Shown: piece by piece, positions 10,416-18,097 of the stretch
How the letters are laid out: each line of letters opens with the position of its first letter
Numbering within the stretch: the first letter of the stretch is position 1
Assembly: GCA_016213265.1 (NCBI GenBank)
Contig: JACRBA010000151.1
Location: 1 to 48,388, forward strand
Origin: Burkholderiales bacterium
GTDB taxonomy: Bacteria; Pseudomonadota; Gammaproteobacteria; Burkholderiales; Burkholderiaceae_C
Direction of reading: 5' to 3'
DNA length: 48,388 bases
Made by a program: the position numbers and the translations under genes
Notes under the pieces: generated by a model
Told to the model about the DNA's origin: nothing
Database searches by the model: none
What the model saw: the letters and a program-made list of their open reading frames with translations, nothing else

Positions 10416-11299
10416 TGCACGCCCCCTCCTCCACCGTGGCCGGGCCGCGCGGCCTGGTCTGGCACCGCCTGGCGCTGTACACGGCACTGGCCCTGTTCGC
10501 CGGCTTCTTCCTGCTGCCGCTGTACGTGATGGTGGCCACCTCGCTCAAGAGCATGGACGAGATCCGCAGCGGCACCTTGCTGTCACTGCCCACCAGCCCC
10601 AGCCTGGCCGCCTGGGCCACGGCCTGGTCGTCGGCCTGCACCGGCACCGATTGCGGCGGTCTCAAGCCCTTCTTCCTCAACTCGGTGCTGCTGGTCGTGC
10701 CGGCGGTGGCCATCTCCACGCTGCTCGGCGCCCTGAACGGCTATGTGCTGAGCAAGTGGCGTTTTCGCGGCAGCGAGCTGATGTTCGCGCTGATCCTGTT
10801 CGGCGTGTTCATGCCCATGCAGGTGGTGCTGCTGCCGATGAGCCAGGTGCTGGGCTGGCTGGGCCTGGCCAGCTCCATCGGCGGGCTGGTGCTGGTGCAC
10901 GTGCTCGCCGGCATCCCGAGCACCACCTTGTTCTTCCGCAACTACTACCTGGGCCTGCCCGATGAGCTCATCAAGGCCGCCATGCTCGATGGCGCCGGCT
11001 TCTGGCAGATCTTCCGGCGCATCGTGCTGCCGCTGTCGGTGCCCATCCTGGTGGTCACGCTGATCTGGCAGTTCACCCAGATCTGGAACGATTTCCTCTA
11101 TGGCGTGGTGTTCTCGGGGGCCGATTCCAAGCCGGTCACCGTGGGCCTGAACAACCTGGCCAACACCTCCAGCAGCGTCAAGGAATACAACGTGGACATG
11201 GCCGCCGCCATGATCGCCGCCCTGCCCACGCTCATCGTCTACATCGTCGCAGGCAAGTACTTCGTGCGCGGCCTCACCGCCGGCGCCGTGAAAGGTTGA
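10415..11299 (+). CDS. gtsC: Sugar ABC transporter permease, GtsC type
   Basis: This 294-residue permease of the MalG/UgpE group is the second membrane subunit. It has about six membrane segments and an EAA loop IKAAMLDGAGFWQIFRRIVL. A periplasmic stretch contains two cysteines (SSACTGTDCGG). NDFLYGVVFSG and the C-terminal YFVRGLTAGAVKG are typical of this permease group. It starts on the last base of the gtsB stop, which implies translational coupling. The ATPase gene follows five bases after its stop. Confidence 0.91.
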   Translation: MHAPSSTVAGPRGLVWHRLALYTALALFAGFFLLPLYVMVATSLKSMDEIRSGTLLSLPTSPSLAAWATAWSSACTGTDCGGLKPFFLNSVLLVVPAVAISTLLGALNGYVLSKWRFRGSELMFALILFGVFMPMQVVLLPMSQVLGWLGLASSIGGLVLVHVLAGIPSTTLFFRNYYLGLPDELIKAAMLDGAGFWQIFRRIVLPLSVPILVVTLIWQFTQIWNDFLYGVVFSGADSKPVTVGLNNLANTSSSVKEYNVDMAAAMIAALPTLIVYIVAGKYFVRGLTAGAVKG

Positions 11300-11304
11300 C
11301 CACC

Positions 11305-12381
11305 ATGGGCGCACTGTCCATTCGCCAGGTCCGCAAGACCTTCGGCCCCGTCGAGATCCTCAAGGGCATCGACATCGAAGTGGAGGCGGGCGAGTTCCTC
11401 ATCCTCGTGGGCGCCTCGGGCTGCGGCAAGTCCACGCTGCTGTCCATGATCGCCGGGCTGGACGTGCCCACGCACGGCAGCATCCACATCGGCGAGCGCG
11501 ACGTCACGCACCTGCCGCCGCGCGAGCGCGACATCGCCATGGTGTTCCAGAGCTACGCGCTCTACCCCAACATGACAGTGGCGCAGAACATCGCCTTCGG
11601 GCTGGAGATGCGCGGCGTGCCGCGCGCCGAGCGCGCCAGCGCCGTGGACCGGGTGGCGCAGATGCTGCAGATCAGCCACCTGCTCGACCGCAAGCCCGGC
11701 CAGCTCTCGGGCGGCCAGCGCCAGCGCGTGGCCATGGGCCGCGCCCTGGCGCGCGACCCCAAGCTCTTCCTCTTCGACGAGCCGCTGTCCAACCTGGACG
11801 CCAAGCTGCGCGTGGAGATGCGCGCCGAGATCAAGCGCCTGCACCAGCGCACGCGCACCACCACTGTCTACGTCACCCACGACCAGGTGGAGGCCATGAC
11901 GCTGGGCGACCGCATCGCCGTGATGAAGGACGGCCGGGTGGAGCAGCTGGGCACGCCCGACGACATCTACAGCCGCCCCGCCACGCGCTTCGTGGCCGAG
12001 TTCATCGGCTCACCGGCCATGAACCTGGTGGCCGCGCAACGCCAGCCCGGCGGGCTCGCCGCATCGGGCGTGCCCCTGGCGCTCACCCCGGCGCAGCACG
12101 GCCAGCTCGCCGCCTCGCAGGTGGAGGCAGGCTTCACCTACGGCGTGCGGCCGGAAGACCTGGCGCTGGTCGCCCCGGGCACCGCCGGCGCCCTGCCGGG
12201 CCAGCTGGCCATGCTCGAACCCACAGGCCCGGAAACCTATGCGGTGGTCGACACGCCGCTGGGCACCTGGACCGCCCGGGTGCCCGGCAAGGTGGCCCAG
12301 GGGGTGGGCGAGCCCGTTGCCCTGTCCTGGTCGCCGGGGGGCTGCCACCTGTTCGGCGCCGACGATCGGCGCGTGGCCTGA
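11305..12381 (+). CDS. gtsD: Sugar ABC transporter ATP-binding protein (GtsD/MalK/UgpC type)
   Basis: This 358-residue ATPase powers the importer. Walker A is GASGCGKST (36-44), followed by the Q loop QSYALYPNMTV, the signature LSGGQRQRVAMGRAL, Walker B LFLFDEPLSNLD and the switch histidine in YVTHDQVEAM. The C-terminal third (about 240-358) is the MalK-type regulatory domain with TOBE/OB folds. An upstream TTG at 11296 is in frame, but the ATG at 11305 with AAAGG nine bases upstream is more likely. The last 13 bases of the gene, including the stop, are repeated in tandem directly after it (12369-12394). The name gtsD is by operon position; the MalK family shares ATPases among transporters. 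Confidence 0.92.
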   Translation: MGALSIRQVRKTFGPVEILKGIDIEVEAGEFLILVGASGCGKSTLLSMIAGLDVPTHGSIHIGERDVTHLPPRERDIAMVFQSYALYPNMTVAQNIAFGLEMRGVPRAERASAVDRVAQMLQISHLLDRKPGQLSGGQRQRVAMGRALARDPKLFLFDEPLSNLDAKLRVEMRAEIKRLHQRTRTTTVYVTHDQVEAMTLGDRIAVMKDGRVEQLGTPDDIYSRPATRFVAEFIGSPAMNLVAAQRQPGGLAASGVPLALTPAQHGQLAASQVEAGFTYGVRPEDLALVAPGTAGALPGQLAMLEPTGPETYAVVDTPLGTWTARVPGKVAQGVGEPVALSWSPGGCHLFGADDRRVA

Positions 12382-12394
12382 GCGCGTGGCCTGA
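12369..12394 (+). repeat. 13-base tandem duplication across the gtsD stop codon
   Basis: The unit GCGCGTGGCCTGA occurs twice without change (12369-12381 and 12382-12394), and GCGCGG follows as the start of a third copy. The first copy contains the stop codon, so the duplication lengthens only the untranslated region. Confidence 0.85.
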
Positions 12395-12433
12395 GCGCGG
12401 GCGGCCCTGGCGGGCCCGCATCCCCCCGGGGGA

Positions 12434-12457
12434 TCGCCCGGCCTACCTGCCGGGCGA
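12434..12457. terminator. Hairpin between gtsD and the epimerase gene
   Basis: TCGCCCGGC (12434-12442) and GCCGGGCGA (12449-12457) pair perfectly over nine bases with a six-base loop. No T-run follows, so it may attenuate read-through from the transporter operon or protect the mRNA end rather than terminate fully. Confidence 0.5.
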
Positions 12458-12516
12458 AGGGCGCCTGCCTGAGGCGACGCGCCCGGTCACAGCAAGGTTG
12501 GAAGGGCGGGCGTAGC

Positions 12517-13818
12517 ATGCAGCGCATGAAGCAGCTTCCGGATTTCCGCAGCGCCGCCTTCCTGCGCGAGCACCTGCTGCAGACCATGGCCTTCTACGAC
12601 GGGCCCGACGGCCACCGCGCCGTCGACCCCTCCGGTGGCCTGTACCACTTCCTGCTCGACGATGGCCGTGTCAGCGACCGCCACACCCGGCATCTGGTGA
12701 GCAGCACGCGCTACGTGTTCACCTACGCCAACGCCGCGCGGCACTTTCCCGACCACCCGCATGCCAGCCGTTGGCGCGCCACGGCGCGCCACGCCCTGGC
12801 CTTCGTGCAGGACGTGCACCGCGACCCGCCCAGCGGCGGCTACACCTGGCTGCTGCACTGGGAAAGCGGCCGCAAGCAGGTGATGGACACCACCCAGCAC
12901 TGCTACGGCCTGGCCTTCGTGCTGCTCGCGCAGGCCCACGCCGTGATGGCCGGGCTGGACGAGGCCCGCAGCGGCCTGCGCGACACGCTGGCCCTGATGG
13001 AGCAGCGCTTCTGGGAGCCCGCCGCCGGTCTGTACGCCGACGAGGCCGCGCCCGACTGGCAGCTGCGCCCCTACCGCGGCCAGAACGCCAACATGCACGC
13101 CTGCGAGGCCATGCTCGCCGCCTACGAGGCCACCGGCGACGCCGCCTGCCTGGCGCGGGCCACCACGCTGGCCGAATCGGTCACCCAGCGGCTCGCCAGC
13201 CAGGCGCATGGGCTGGTGTGGGAGCACTACCGCGCCGACTGGACGCCCGACTGGAACTACAACCGCCAGGACCGCAGCAACATCTTCCGCCCCTGGGGCT
13301 TCCAGACCGGCCATCTCACCGAGTGGGCCAAGCTGCTGCTCACGCTGGAGCGCCTGACGCCGGGCCTGCCGCCCGACACGGACGAGGAAACCTGGATGCT
13401 GCGCCGGGCACGCGAGCTCTTCGCCGCCGCCGTGCAGCACGGCTGGGACCGCGCGCACGGCGGTCTCGTCTACGGCTTCGCCCCCGAACGCGACCCGGCC
13501 ACCGACACGCACCACAAGGTCTGCGACGGCGACAAGTACCACTGGGTGCAGGCCGAGTCGCTGGCTGCCGCCGCGGCCCTGGCCGAGCGCACCCACGAGG
13601 GCGCCTACTGGGACTGGTACGACCGCCTCTGGGCCTACGCCTGGGAGCACTTCGTCGACCACACCCATGGGGCCTGGTTCCGCATCCTCACGCCGGACAA
13701 CCGCAAGCTCACCGACCAGAAGAGCCCCGCCGGCAAGGTCGATTACCACAACATGGGTGCCTGCTACGAGGTGCTCGCGGCCCTCGAGCGCCTGTACGGC
13801 AGCGTGGAAGCGGCATGA
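12517..13818 (+). CDS. AGE-family sugar epimerase/isomerase (probable mannose isomerase type)
   Basis: This 433-residue protein belongs to the N-acylglucosamine 2-epimerase superfamily, an (alpha/alpha)6 barrel. It shows the family motifs DDGRVSDRHTRHLVSSTRYV near the N-terminus, GGYTWLLHWESG, QNANMHACEAMLAAYEATGD in the middle, and the C-terminal KYHWVQAESLAAAA, whose His, Trp and Glu line the active site. Family members interconvert mannose and fructose, or epimerise GlcNAc or cellobiose at C2. Placement after a glucose/mannose-type importer favours a mannose isomerase that gives fructose for glycolysis; this is inference. The ATG at 12517 is used; a second ATG at 12526 is equally possible. 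GGAAGG lies upstream. Confidence 0.85.
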   Translation: MQRMKQLPDFRSAAFLREHLLQTMAFYDGPDGHRAVDPSGGLYHFLLDDGRVSDRHTRHLVSSTRYVFTYANAARHFPDHPHASRWRATARHALAFVQDVHRDPPSGGYTWLLHWESGRKQVMDTTQHCYGLAFVLLAQAHAVMAGLDEARSGLRDTLALMEQRFWEPAAGLYADEAAPDWQLRPYRGQNANMHACEAMLAAYEATGDAACLARATTLAESVTQRLASQAHGLVWEHYRADWTPDWNYNRQDRSNIFRPWGFQTGHLTEWAKLLLTLERLTPGLPPDTDEETWMLRRARELFAAAVQHGWDRAHGGLVYGFAPERDPATDTHHKVCDGDKYHWVQAESLAAAAALAERTHEGAYWDWYDRLWAYAWEHFVDHTHGAWFRILTPDNRKLTDQKSPAGKVDYHNMGACYEVLAALERLYGSVEAA

Positions 13819-13867
13819 GCCGGGCGGACGGGGAACGGCGATGGCGCCGCCCCTGCCCTGCCTGCAC

Positions 13868-14638
13868 TCAGCGCTCCACCCGGGCCGGCAGTGAGAGGTT
13901 GCCGGAGGCCACCTTGAACACGTCCACCACGCACAGCAGGGGGCTGTGCACGCTGGCGTTCACCCGCAGCGCCGCCGTGACACCGTCGTGCCGCGCCTGG
14001 GCCAGGGCGGCCGCATTCGCCAGCGGCACCCGCACCTCCACCGACGCGCCACGGAACAGCGGGCTGTAGCCCGGGCTGTCGATCAGCAGCGGCAGGCCCG
14101 GCCAGGTGGCGGGCAGGAGCGGCGTGCTGCCCTCGGGAATGTCCACGACCTTCAGCATGTCCTTGCCGCAGGCGGCGTCGGGCTGCAGCACCACCCAGTG
14201 GCTGTGCCACAGCTCGCCATCGTTGGCTGGGTCGCCGTCACCGTTCTCGTCGAACAGCGGCGTGTCGTCGAAGTCGGGGTGAGCCGTCACGGCGAAGGCC
14301 AGCACGCCCGACTTCGGCTCGAAGCCCACCTCCGCCGGGTCCAGCGTGGTCGGCCATACATACGAGAACACCTGGCTGCCCGCCAGCTGGCCCGAGCGTG
14401 CCGGCTTGCTGCTGCCCGCCCGGCCACTCACGGCCATGTGGAACACGGCATGGCGCCCGTCGACACGCACCCGCGTGTGGACGATGTCGAAAGGCGCCGC
14501 CACCTGCGCGGACGGTGCACTGGCGAGCCCGCCGGTATGCGCCGTGTCGCCGTGCGCCTGCGCACCCGTGGCGCCCAGCCAGGCGCCGGCCACCAGCAGG
14601 CCCAGGGTGAGGGAGGAGGAGGAAGAGGAGAAGGACAT
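13868..14638 (-). CDS. Secreted protein of unknown function with a calcium-loop-like motif
   Basis: This 256-residue protein has an unusual signal peptide that begins MSFSSSSSSLTLG and ends in a likely cleavage site after GAQA, before HGD. The Ser run is encoded by a GGA-rich purine tract (about 14605-14636 on the plus strand). The mature part contains DENGDGDPANDGEL, which resembles an EF-hand or dockerin calcium loop, followed by WHSHWVVLQPDAACG. Two cysteines could form a disulfide. I do not recognise the family. GGAG about seven bases before the ATG supports this start over longer readings of the frame (to 14896). It diverges from the acylase gene across a 142-base region with an operator-like inverted repeat, so the two may be co-regulated. 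Confidence 0.72.
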   Translation of the reverse strand: MSFSSSSSSLTLGLLVAGAWLGATGAQAHGDTAHTGGLASAPSAQVAAPFDIVHTRVRVDGRHAVFHMAVSGRAGSSKPARSGQLAGSQVFSYVWPTTLDPAEVGFEPKSGVLAFAVTAHPDFDDTPLFDENGDGDPANDGELWHSHWVVLQPDAACGKDMLKVVDIPEGSTPLLPATWPGLPLLIDSPGYSPLFRGASVEVRVPLANAAALAQARHDGVTAALRVNASVHSPLLCVVDVFKVASGNLSLPARVER

Positions 14639-14686
14639 GGAGAAGCTCCGGCAGTGAATGAACGGTGGCCAGTGTGGGCGACCGGC

Positions 14687-14734
14687 CTGGACGAAACATG
14701 CCGCTTCGTCTCCATCTCGTCTCCTTTCGTCCAG
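14687..14734. promoter_or_regulatory. Operator-like inverted repeat with phased TCGTC copies
   Basis: CTGGACGAAA (14687-14696) and TTTCGTCCAG (14725-14734) form a perfect 10-base inverted repeat 28 bases apart. Between and within it, TCGTC recurs at 14706, 14717 and 14727, about one helical turn apart; the first two copies extend to TCGTCTCC. It sits between two divergent start codons (14638 and 14781), where a shared regulator would bind. Confidence 0.5.
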
Positions 14735-14780
14735 ACGGGTGCCATCCGCGCCCGTGGACCCTGCCGTGCCGAACGCGACA

Positions 14781-17240
14781 ATGCGGCGTCCTGACGCTTT
14801 GCCCCCTGCCATGCGCCGCCTGATCCGCCTCGGTCTCCTCGTCCTGTGTTCCCTGCTGCTCCTGGGCGCGGCGGTGCTGTACTGGCAGTGGCACACGCGG
14901 CTGCCGCAGCGCGAGGGCCAGCTCTCGTTGCCGGGCCTGCAAGCGCCGGTCGTGGTGCGCTATGACGAAGCCGGGGTGCCGCACATCCGCGCGGACAACG
15001 AAGCCGATCTCTACCGCGCCCTGGGCTATGTGCACGCCCAGGACCGCCTGTTCCAGATGGAGATCGTGCGCCGCCTGGCCCGCGGTGAGCTCGCCGAGGT
15101 GCTGGGCCCCAAGCTGGTGGACACCGACAAGCTGTTCCGCACCCTGCGCATCCGGCACCACGCCGATGCGGTGGCCGCGCGGCTCGACGCACAGGCCCCG
15201 GCCGTGCGGGGGTTGCAGGCCTACCTGGACGGTGTGAACGCCTTCCAGGACAGCCACCCGGCCCCGATCGAGTTCGCGCTGCTGGGCATCCCCAAGCGGC
15301 CGTTCACGGCGGCGGACACGCTCAGCGTGGCGGGCTACCTGGCCTACAGCTTCGCCGCCGCCTTCCGCACCGAGCCCGCCCTCACCCGCATCCGCGACCA
15401 GCTGGGCCCCGACTACCTGCGCATCTTCGACCTCGCCTGGTACCCCGACGGGGTGGCCCAGGGCCAGCCGGCGGCCGCTGCCCCGCCCGGCACCGGCCAG
15501 GCGCGCCTGACCGACAGCGAGCACGCCTTGCTCGCGCGGCTGTCCGCGGTGAGCCAGCAGGCCATGGAGCACGCCGCCGTGCCGCTGTACGAGGGCAGCA
15601 ATGCCTGGGTGGTGTCGGGCGCGCGCAGCGCCAGCGGCAAGCCCATGCTGGCCGGCGACCCCCACATCGCCTTCGGCGTGCCGGCCGTGTGGTACGAGGC
15701 CCACCTGTCCATGCCGGGCTTCGAGCTCTACGGCCTGCACCAGGCGCTGAACCCCTTCGCCCTGGTGGGCCACAACCGGCAGTTCGGCTGGAGCCTCACC
15801 ATGTTCCAGAACGACGATGTCGACTTCATCGCCGAGAAGACCGACGCCGCGCAGCCCGGCAAGGTGTGGCACGGCGGCCAGTGGGTCGCGCTCGAATCCA
15901 CCACCGAGACGATCCGCGTGAAGGGGGCGGAGCCGGTGTCGCTGACGCTGCAGCGCTCGCCGCACGGGCCCATCGTCAACGCGGCCCTCGGGCCGGCCGG
16001 CGGCGAGCGCCCCATCGCCATGTGGTGGGCCATGCTCGAGACCGAGAACCCGGTGCTCGAGGCCTTCTACCGGCTCGACCGTGCCGACACGCTGGACAAG
16101 GCGCGCGCCGCGGCGGCGCTCATCCACGCGCCGGGGCTCAACCTGGTCTGGGCCAACGCCGCGGGCGACATCGGCTGGTGGGCGGCCGCGCGCCTGCCGG
16201 AGCGCCCGGCTGGCGTGGACCCGAGCTTCGTGCTCGACGGCGCCAGCGGCGAGGCCGACAAGCCGGGCTTCCGCCCCTTCAGCGACAACCCGCAGGAGGA
16301 GAACCCGGCGCGCGGCTACATCGTCTCGGCCAACCACCAGCCGGCCGGGCCGCGCCCCATCCCGGGCTACTACAACCTCTGGGACCGCGCGCACCGGATC
16401 GACGCCCAGTTCGCCTCGCGCCAGGGCCCGTGGGACATGGCGGCCATGCAGGCCCTGCAGCTGGACACCCGCACCGGCTACGGCCCGCGCGTGCTGGCAC
16501 CGCTGCTGCCGGCCTTGCGCCGCGCGGCCGCCGCCGACCCACGTCAGGCGGCCCTGGTGGAGCAGTTCGCCGCATGGACCGGCGACCACCCGGTCGAGGC
16601 CGTGGCGCCCACCGTGTTCCACCAGTTCCTGCACGACCTGGGCCATGCGGCCATGGCCGACGAGATCGGCGAAGAGGCCTGGCAGGGCATGCGGCGCGTG
16701 CGTGCGCTGGACCACGCCCTGCCCCGCCTGGCCGCCGACGCGGCGTCGCCCTGGTGGGACCGCCGCGACACCCCGGCGCGGGAGACGCGCGACGACATCG
16801 TGGCGCTGGCCTGGCAGCACAGCATGGCCCACCTGGCGACGACCTTGGGCGACGACCCGGCGCGCTGGGTGTGGGCGCGCGCCCATGCGGTGGAGCACGA
16901 GCACCCGCTGGGCAAACAGCAGCCGCTGGACAAGGTGTTCAACGTCGGCCCCTTCCCGGTGCCGGGCGGGCGTGAAGTGCCCAACAACCTGAGCGGCCCG
17001 CTGGCACCTGTGCCGGTGCCGGTGACCTACGGCCCCTCCACCCGGCGGGTGATCGATTTCGCCGACCCCGCATCTGCCCGCGGCGCCAACCCGGTGGGCC
17101 AGAGCGGCGTGTGGGGAGACCCGCACTACGCCGACCAGGCCGCGGCCTATGCGCGCGGGGAATCTCGGCAGCAGCACCTGGGCGAGGACGACGTGGCCCG
17201 CGCCACGGTGAGCACGCTCACGCTGCAGCCCGCGCGCTGA
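14781..17240 (+). CDS. Penicillin acylase family protein (N-terminal nucleophile amidohydrolase)
   Basis: The protein is 819 residues from the ATG at 14781, or 809 from a second ATG at 14811. A membrane segment (about 17-37) anchors or exports it. The alpha-chain region contains YDEAGVPHIRA and ALGYVHAQDRLFQME. The self-processing site is EGSNAWVVSG, where Ser273 would become the N-terminal nucleophile of the beta chain. DPHIAFGVPAVWYEAHL, GHNRQFGWSLTMFQND and the C-terminal NLSGPLAPVPVPVTYGPSTR, which closes with GQSGVWGDPHY, are typical of the family. Members hydrolyse amide bonds in beta-lactams or acyl-homoserine lactones; the substrate here is unknown. It diverges from the secreted protein at 13868-14638. 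Confidence 0.9.
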   Translation: MRRPDALPPAMRRLIRLGLLVLCSLLLLGAAVLYWQWHTRLPQREGQLSLPGLQAPVVVRYDEAGVPHIRADNEADLYRALGYVHAQDRLFQMEIVRRLARGELAEVLGPKLVDTDKLFRTLRIRHHADAVAARLDAQAPAVRGLQAYLDGVNAFQDSHPAPIEFALLGIPKRPFTAADTLSVAGYLAYSFAAAFRTEPALTRIRDQLGPDYLRIFDLAWYPDGVAQGQPAAAAPPGTGQARLTDSEHALLARLSAVSQQAMEHAAVPLYEGSNAWVVSGARSASGKPMLAGDPHIAFGVPAVWYEAHLSMPGFELYGLHQALNPFALVGHNRQFGWSLTMFQNDDVDFIAEKTDAAQPGKVWHGGQWVALESTTETIRVKGAEPVSLTLQRSPHGPIVNAALGPAGGERPIAMWWAMLETENPVLEAFYRLDRADTLDKARAAAALIHAPGLNLVWANAAGDIGWWAAARLPERPAGVDPSFVLDGASGEADKPGFRPFSDNPQEENPARGYIVSANHQPAGPRPIPGYYNLWDRAHRIDAQFASRQGPWDMAAMQALQLDTRTGYGPRVLAPLLPALRRAAAADPRQAALVEQFAAWTGDHPVEAVAPTVFHQFLHDLGHAAMADEIGEEAWQGMRRVRALDHALPRLAADAASPWWDRRDTPARETRDDIVALAWQHSMAHLATTLGDDPARWVWARAHAVEHEHPLGKQQPLDKVFNVGPFPVPGGREVPNNLSGPLAPVPVPVTYGPSTRRVIDFADPASARGANPVGQSGVWGDPHYADQAAAYARGESRQQHLGEDDVARATVSTLTLQPAR

Positions 17241-17264
17241 CTCAGTCCGCCACCCGGAAACGAA

Positions 17265-17292
17265 AAAGCCGCCGGGGCGACCCGGCGGCTTT
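17265..17292. terminator. Bidirectional rho-independent terminator
   Basis: AAAGCCGCCGGG (17265-17276) and CCCGGCGGCTTT (17281-17292) form a perfect 12-pair stem with a GCGA tetraloop. On the minus strand the stem is extended into a run of five T (17267-17263), so it best serves the small secreted protein gene, while also ending the acylase transcript. Confidence 0.88.
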
Positions 17293-17313
17293 GTCGTGGA
17301 GAGCGCCTTGTGC

Positions 17314-17721
17314 TCAGCGGGCCACGGCCGGCTTCGTGCCGCGGGCCTTGGACTCGGTGGCGGGGCTCCAGGTGCCGCTGTTGATCCAGGCGCCGTCGTT
17401 GGCGCGGTAGACAGCCCAGGTGTTGTCCTTGTTGACGATCCACACGAACTCGGCGCCGTACACGTTGGCGCCGTACGAGCCCATCAGCACCCCGTTGGCG
17501 GTCTGGCCCTTGCCCTTGCCCTTGGTGCCACCCACGGCCGCGTTGGTGCCGGCGCAGTCCAGGTTCACCCACGTGCCGGCAGCACCATAGTCGCCCACGT
17601 CAGCCAATCCGCTGATGCCATCGCAGTAGCCATCGAACACGATGTCGGGCGGAATGGAGGCGTTCGCGGCGCCGACAGCGCCCAGGAGAGCCAGCAGGGA
17701 AACCATCTTGGTCTTCAGCAT
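17314..17721 (-). CDS. Small secreted protein of unknown function
   Basis: This 135-residue protein has a clear signal peptide (MLKTKMVSLLALLGAVGAANA|SIPP). The mature part of about 114 residues has two cysteines (DGYCDG and NLDCAG) that may pair, a Gly/Lys-rich run (GGTKGKGKGQ) and an aromatic C-terminal half (EFVWIVNKDNTWAVYRANDG and INSGTWSPA). No family is recognised. GGAG nine bases upstream supports the ATG at 17721; the frame is open far beyond it (to 18258) without homology. A strong terminator lies 22 bases after its stop. It is transcribed alone, with its promoter in the 376-base gap before the chemoreceptor. Confidence 0.75.
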   Translation of the reverse strand: MLKTKMVSLLALLGAVGAANASIPPDIVFDGYCDGISGLADVGDYGAAGTWVNLDCAGTNAAVGGTKGKGKGQTANGVLMGSYGANVYGAEFVWIVNKDNTWAVYRANDGAWINSGTWSPATESKARGTKPAVAR

Positions 17722-18097
17722 ATGTGCTCCGTCAGTGAGGTGAAGTGTGTCAGCCCCCCCGCAGCGCTCGGCGGCTGCCGGCCCTGCGGGTCCCTCGGCG
17801 AGGGGGGGTGAGGCGCATTCTTCGTGGGGTGCCGCGGCGTCCCCATCCCTCGTTCTACGGGGGTCGTCGCGCAAAGAAGTGACAGGGGATCCCCGGGGGT
17901 CGGGGGCGTCGGGCGGGGGCGGCAAACGGCCCGTCCGGGCGCCGGGATGCAAACAGCGCCACGAAATGTCTGCTAATCCGCCCTCCAGTGGGCGGCCGTC
18001 CTGCCGAAGATAGGCGACACGGGCGGGGTCCGGGGGGCGTCGTGCCTCCCTGCCCGGCCCGACAAGCCTGTTCGCGTCGATCGGGGGAGACACACCC
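17722..18097. other. 376-base non-coding gap between divergent genes, with G-rich tract
   Basis: No convincing gene is seen. The region must hold the promoters of the small secreted protein (leftward) and the chemoreceptor (rightward). It contains a short hairpin CCCTC-GGC-GAGGG (17792-17804), four G-runs in close succession (17895-17919, a G-quadruplex pattern), and CCGCCC-N6-GGGCGG (17978-17995). GGGGGAGA just before 18098 is a good Shine-Dalgarno. I could not find a clear FliA-type promoter. Confidence 0.5.

Noticed and set aside
14238..17177. A 979-codon open frame antisense to the acylase gene
   Set aside because: It has no start or domain pattern of its own and mirrors a real GC-rich gene. 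Such long antisense frames are common at this base composition.
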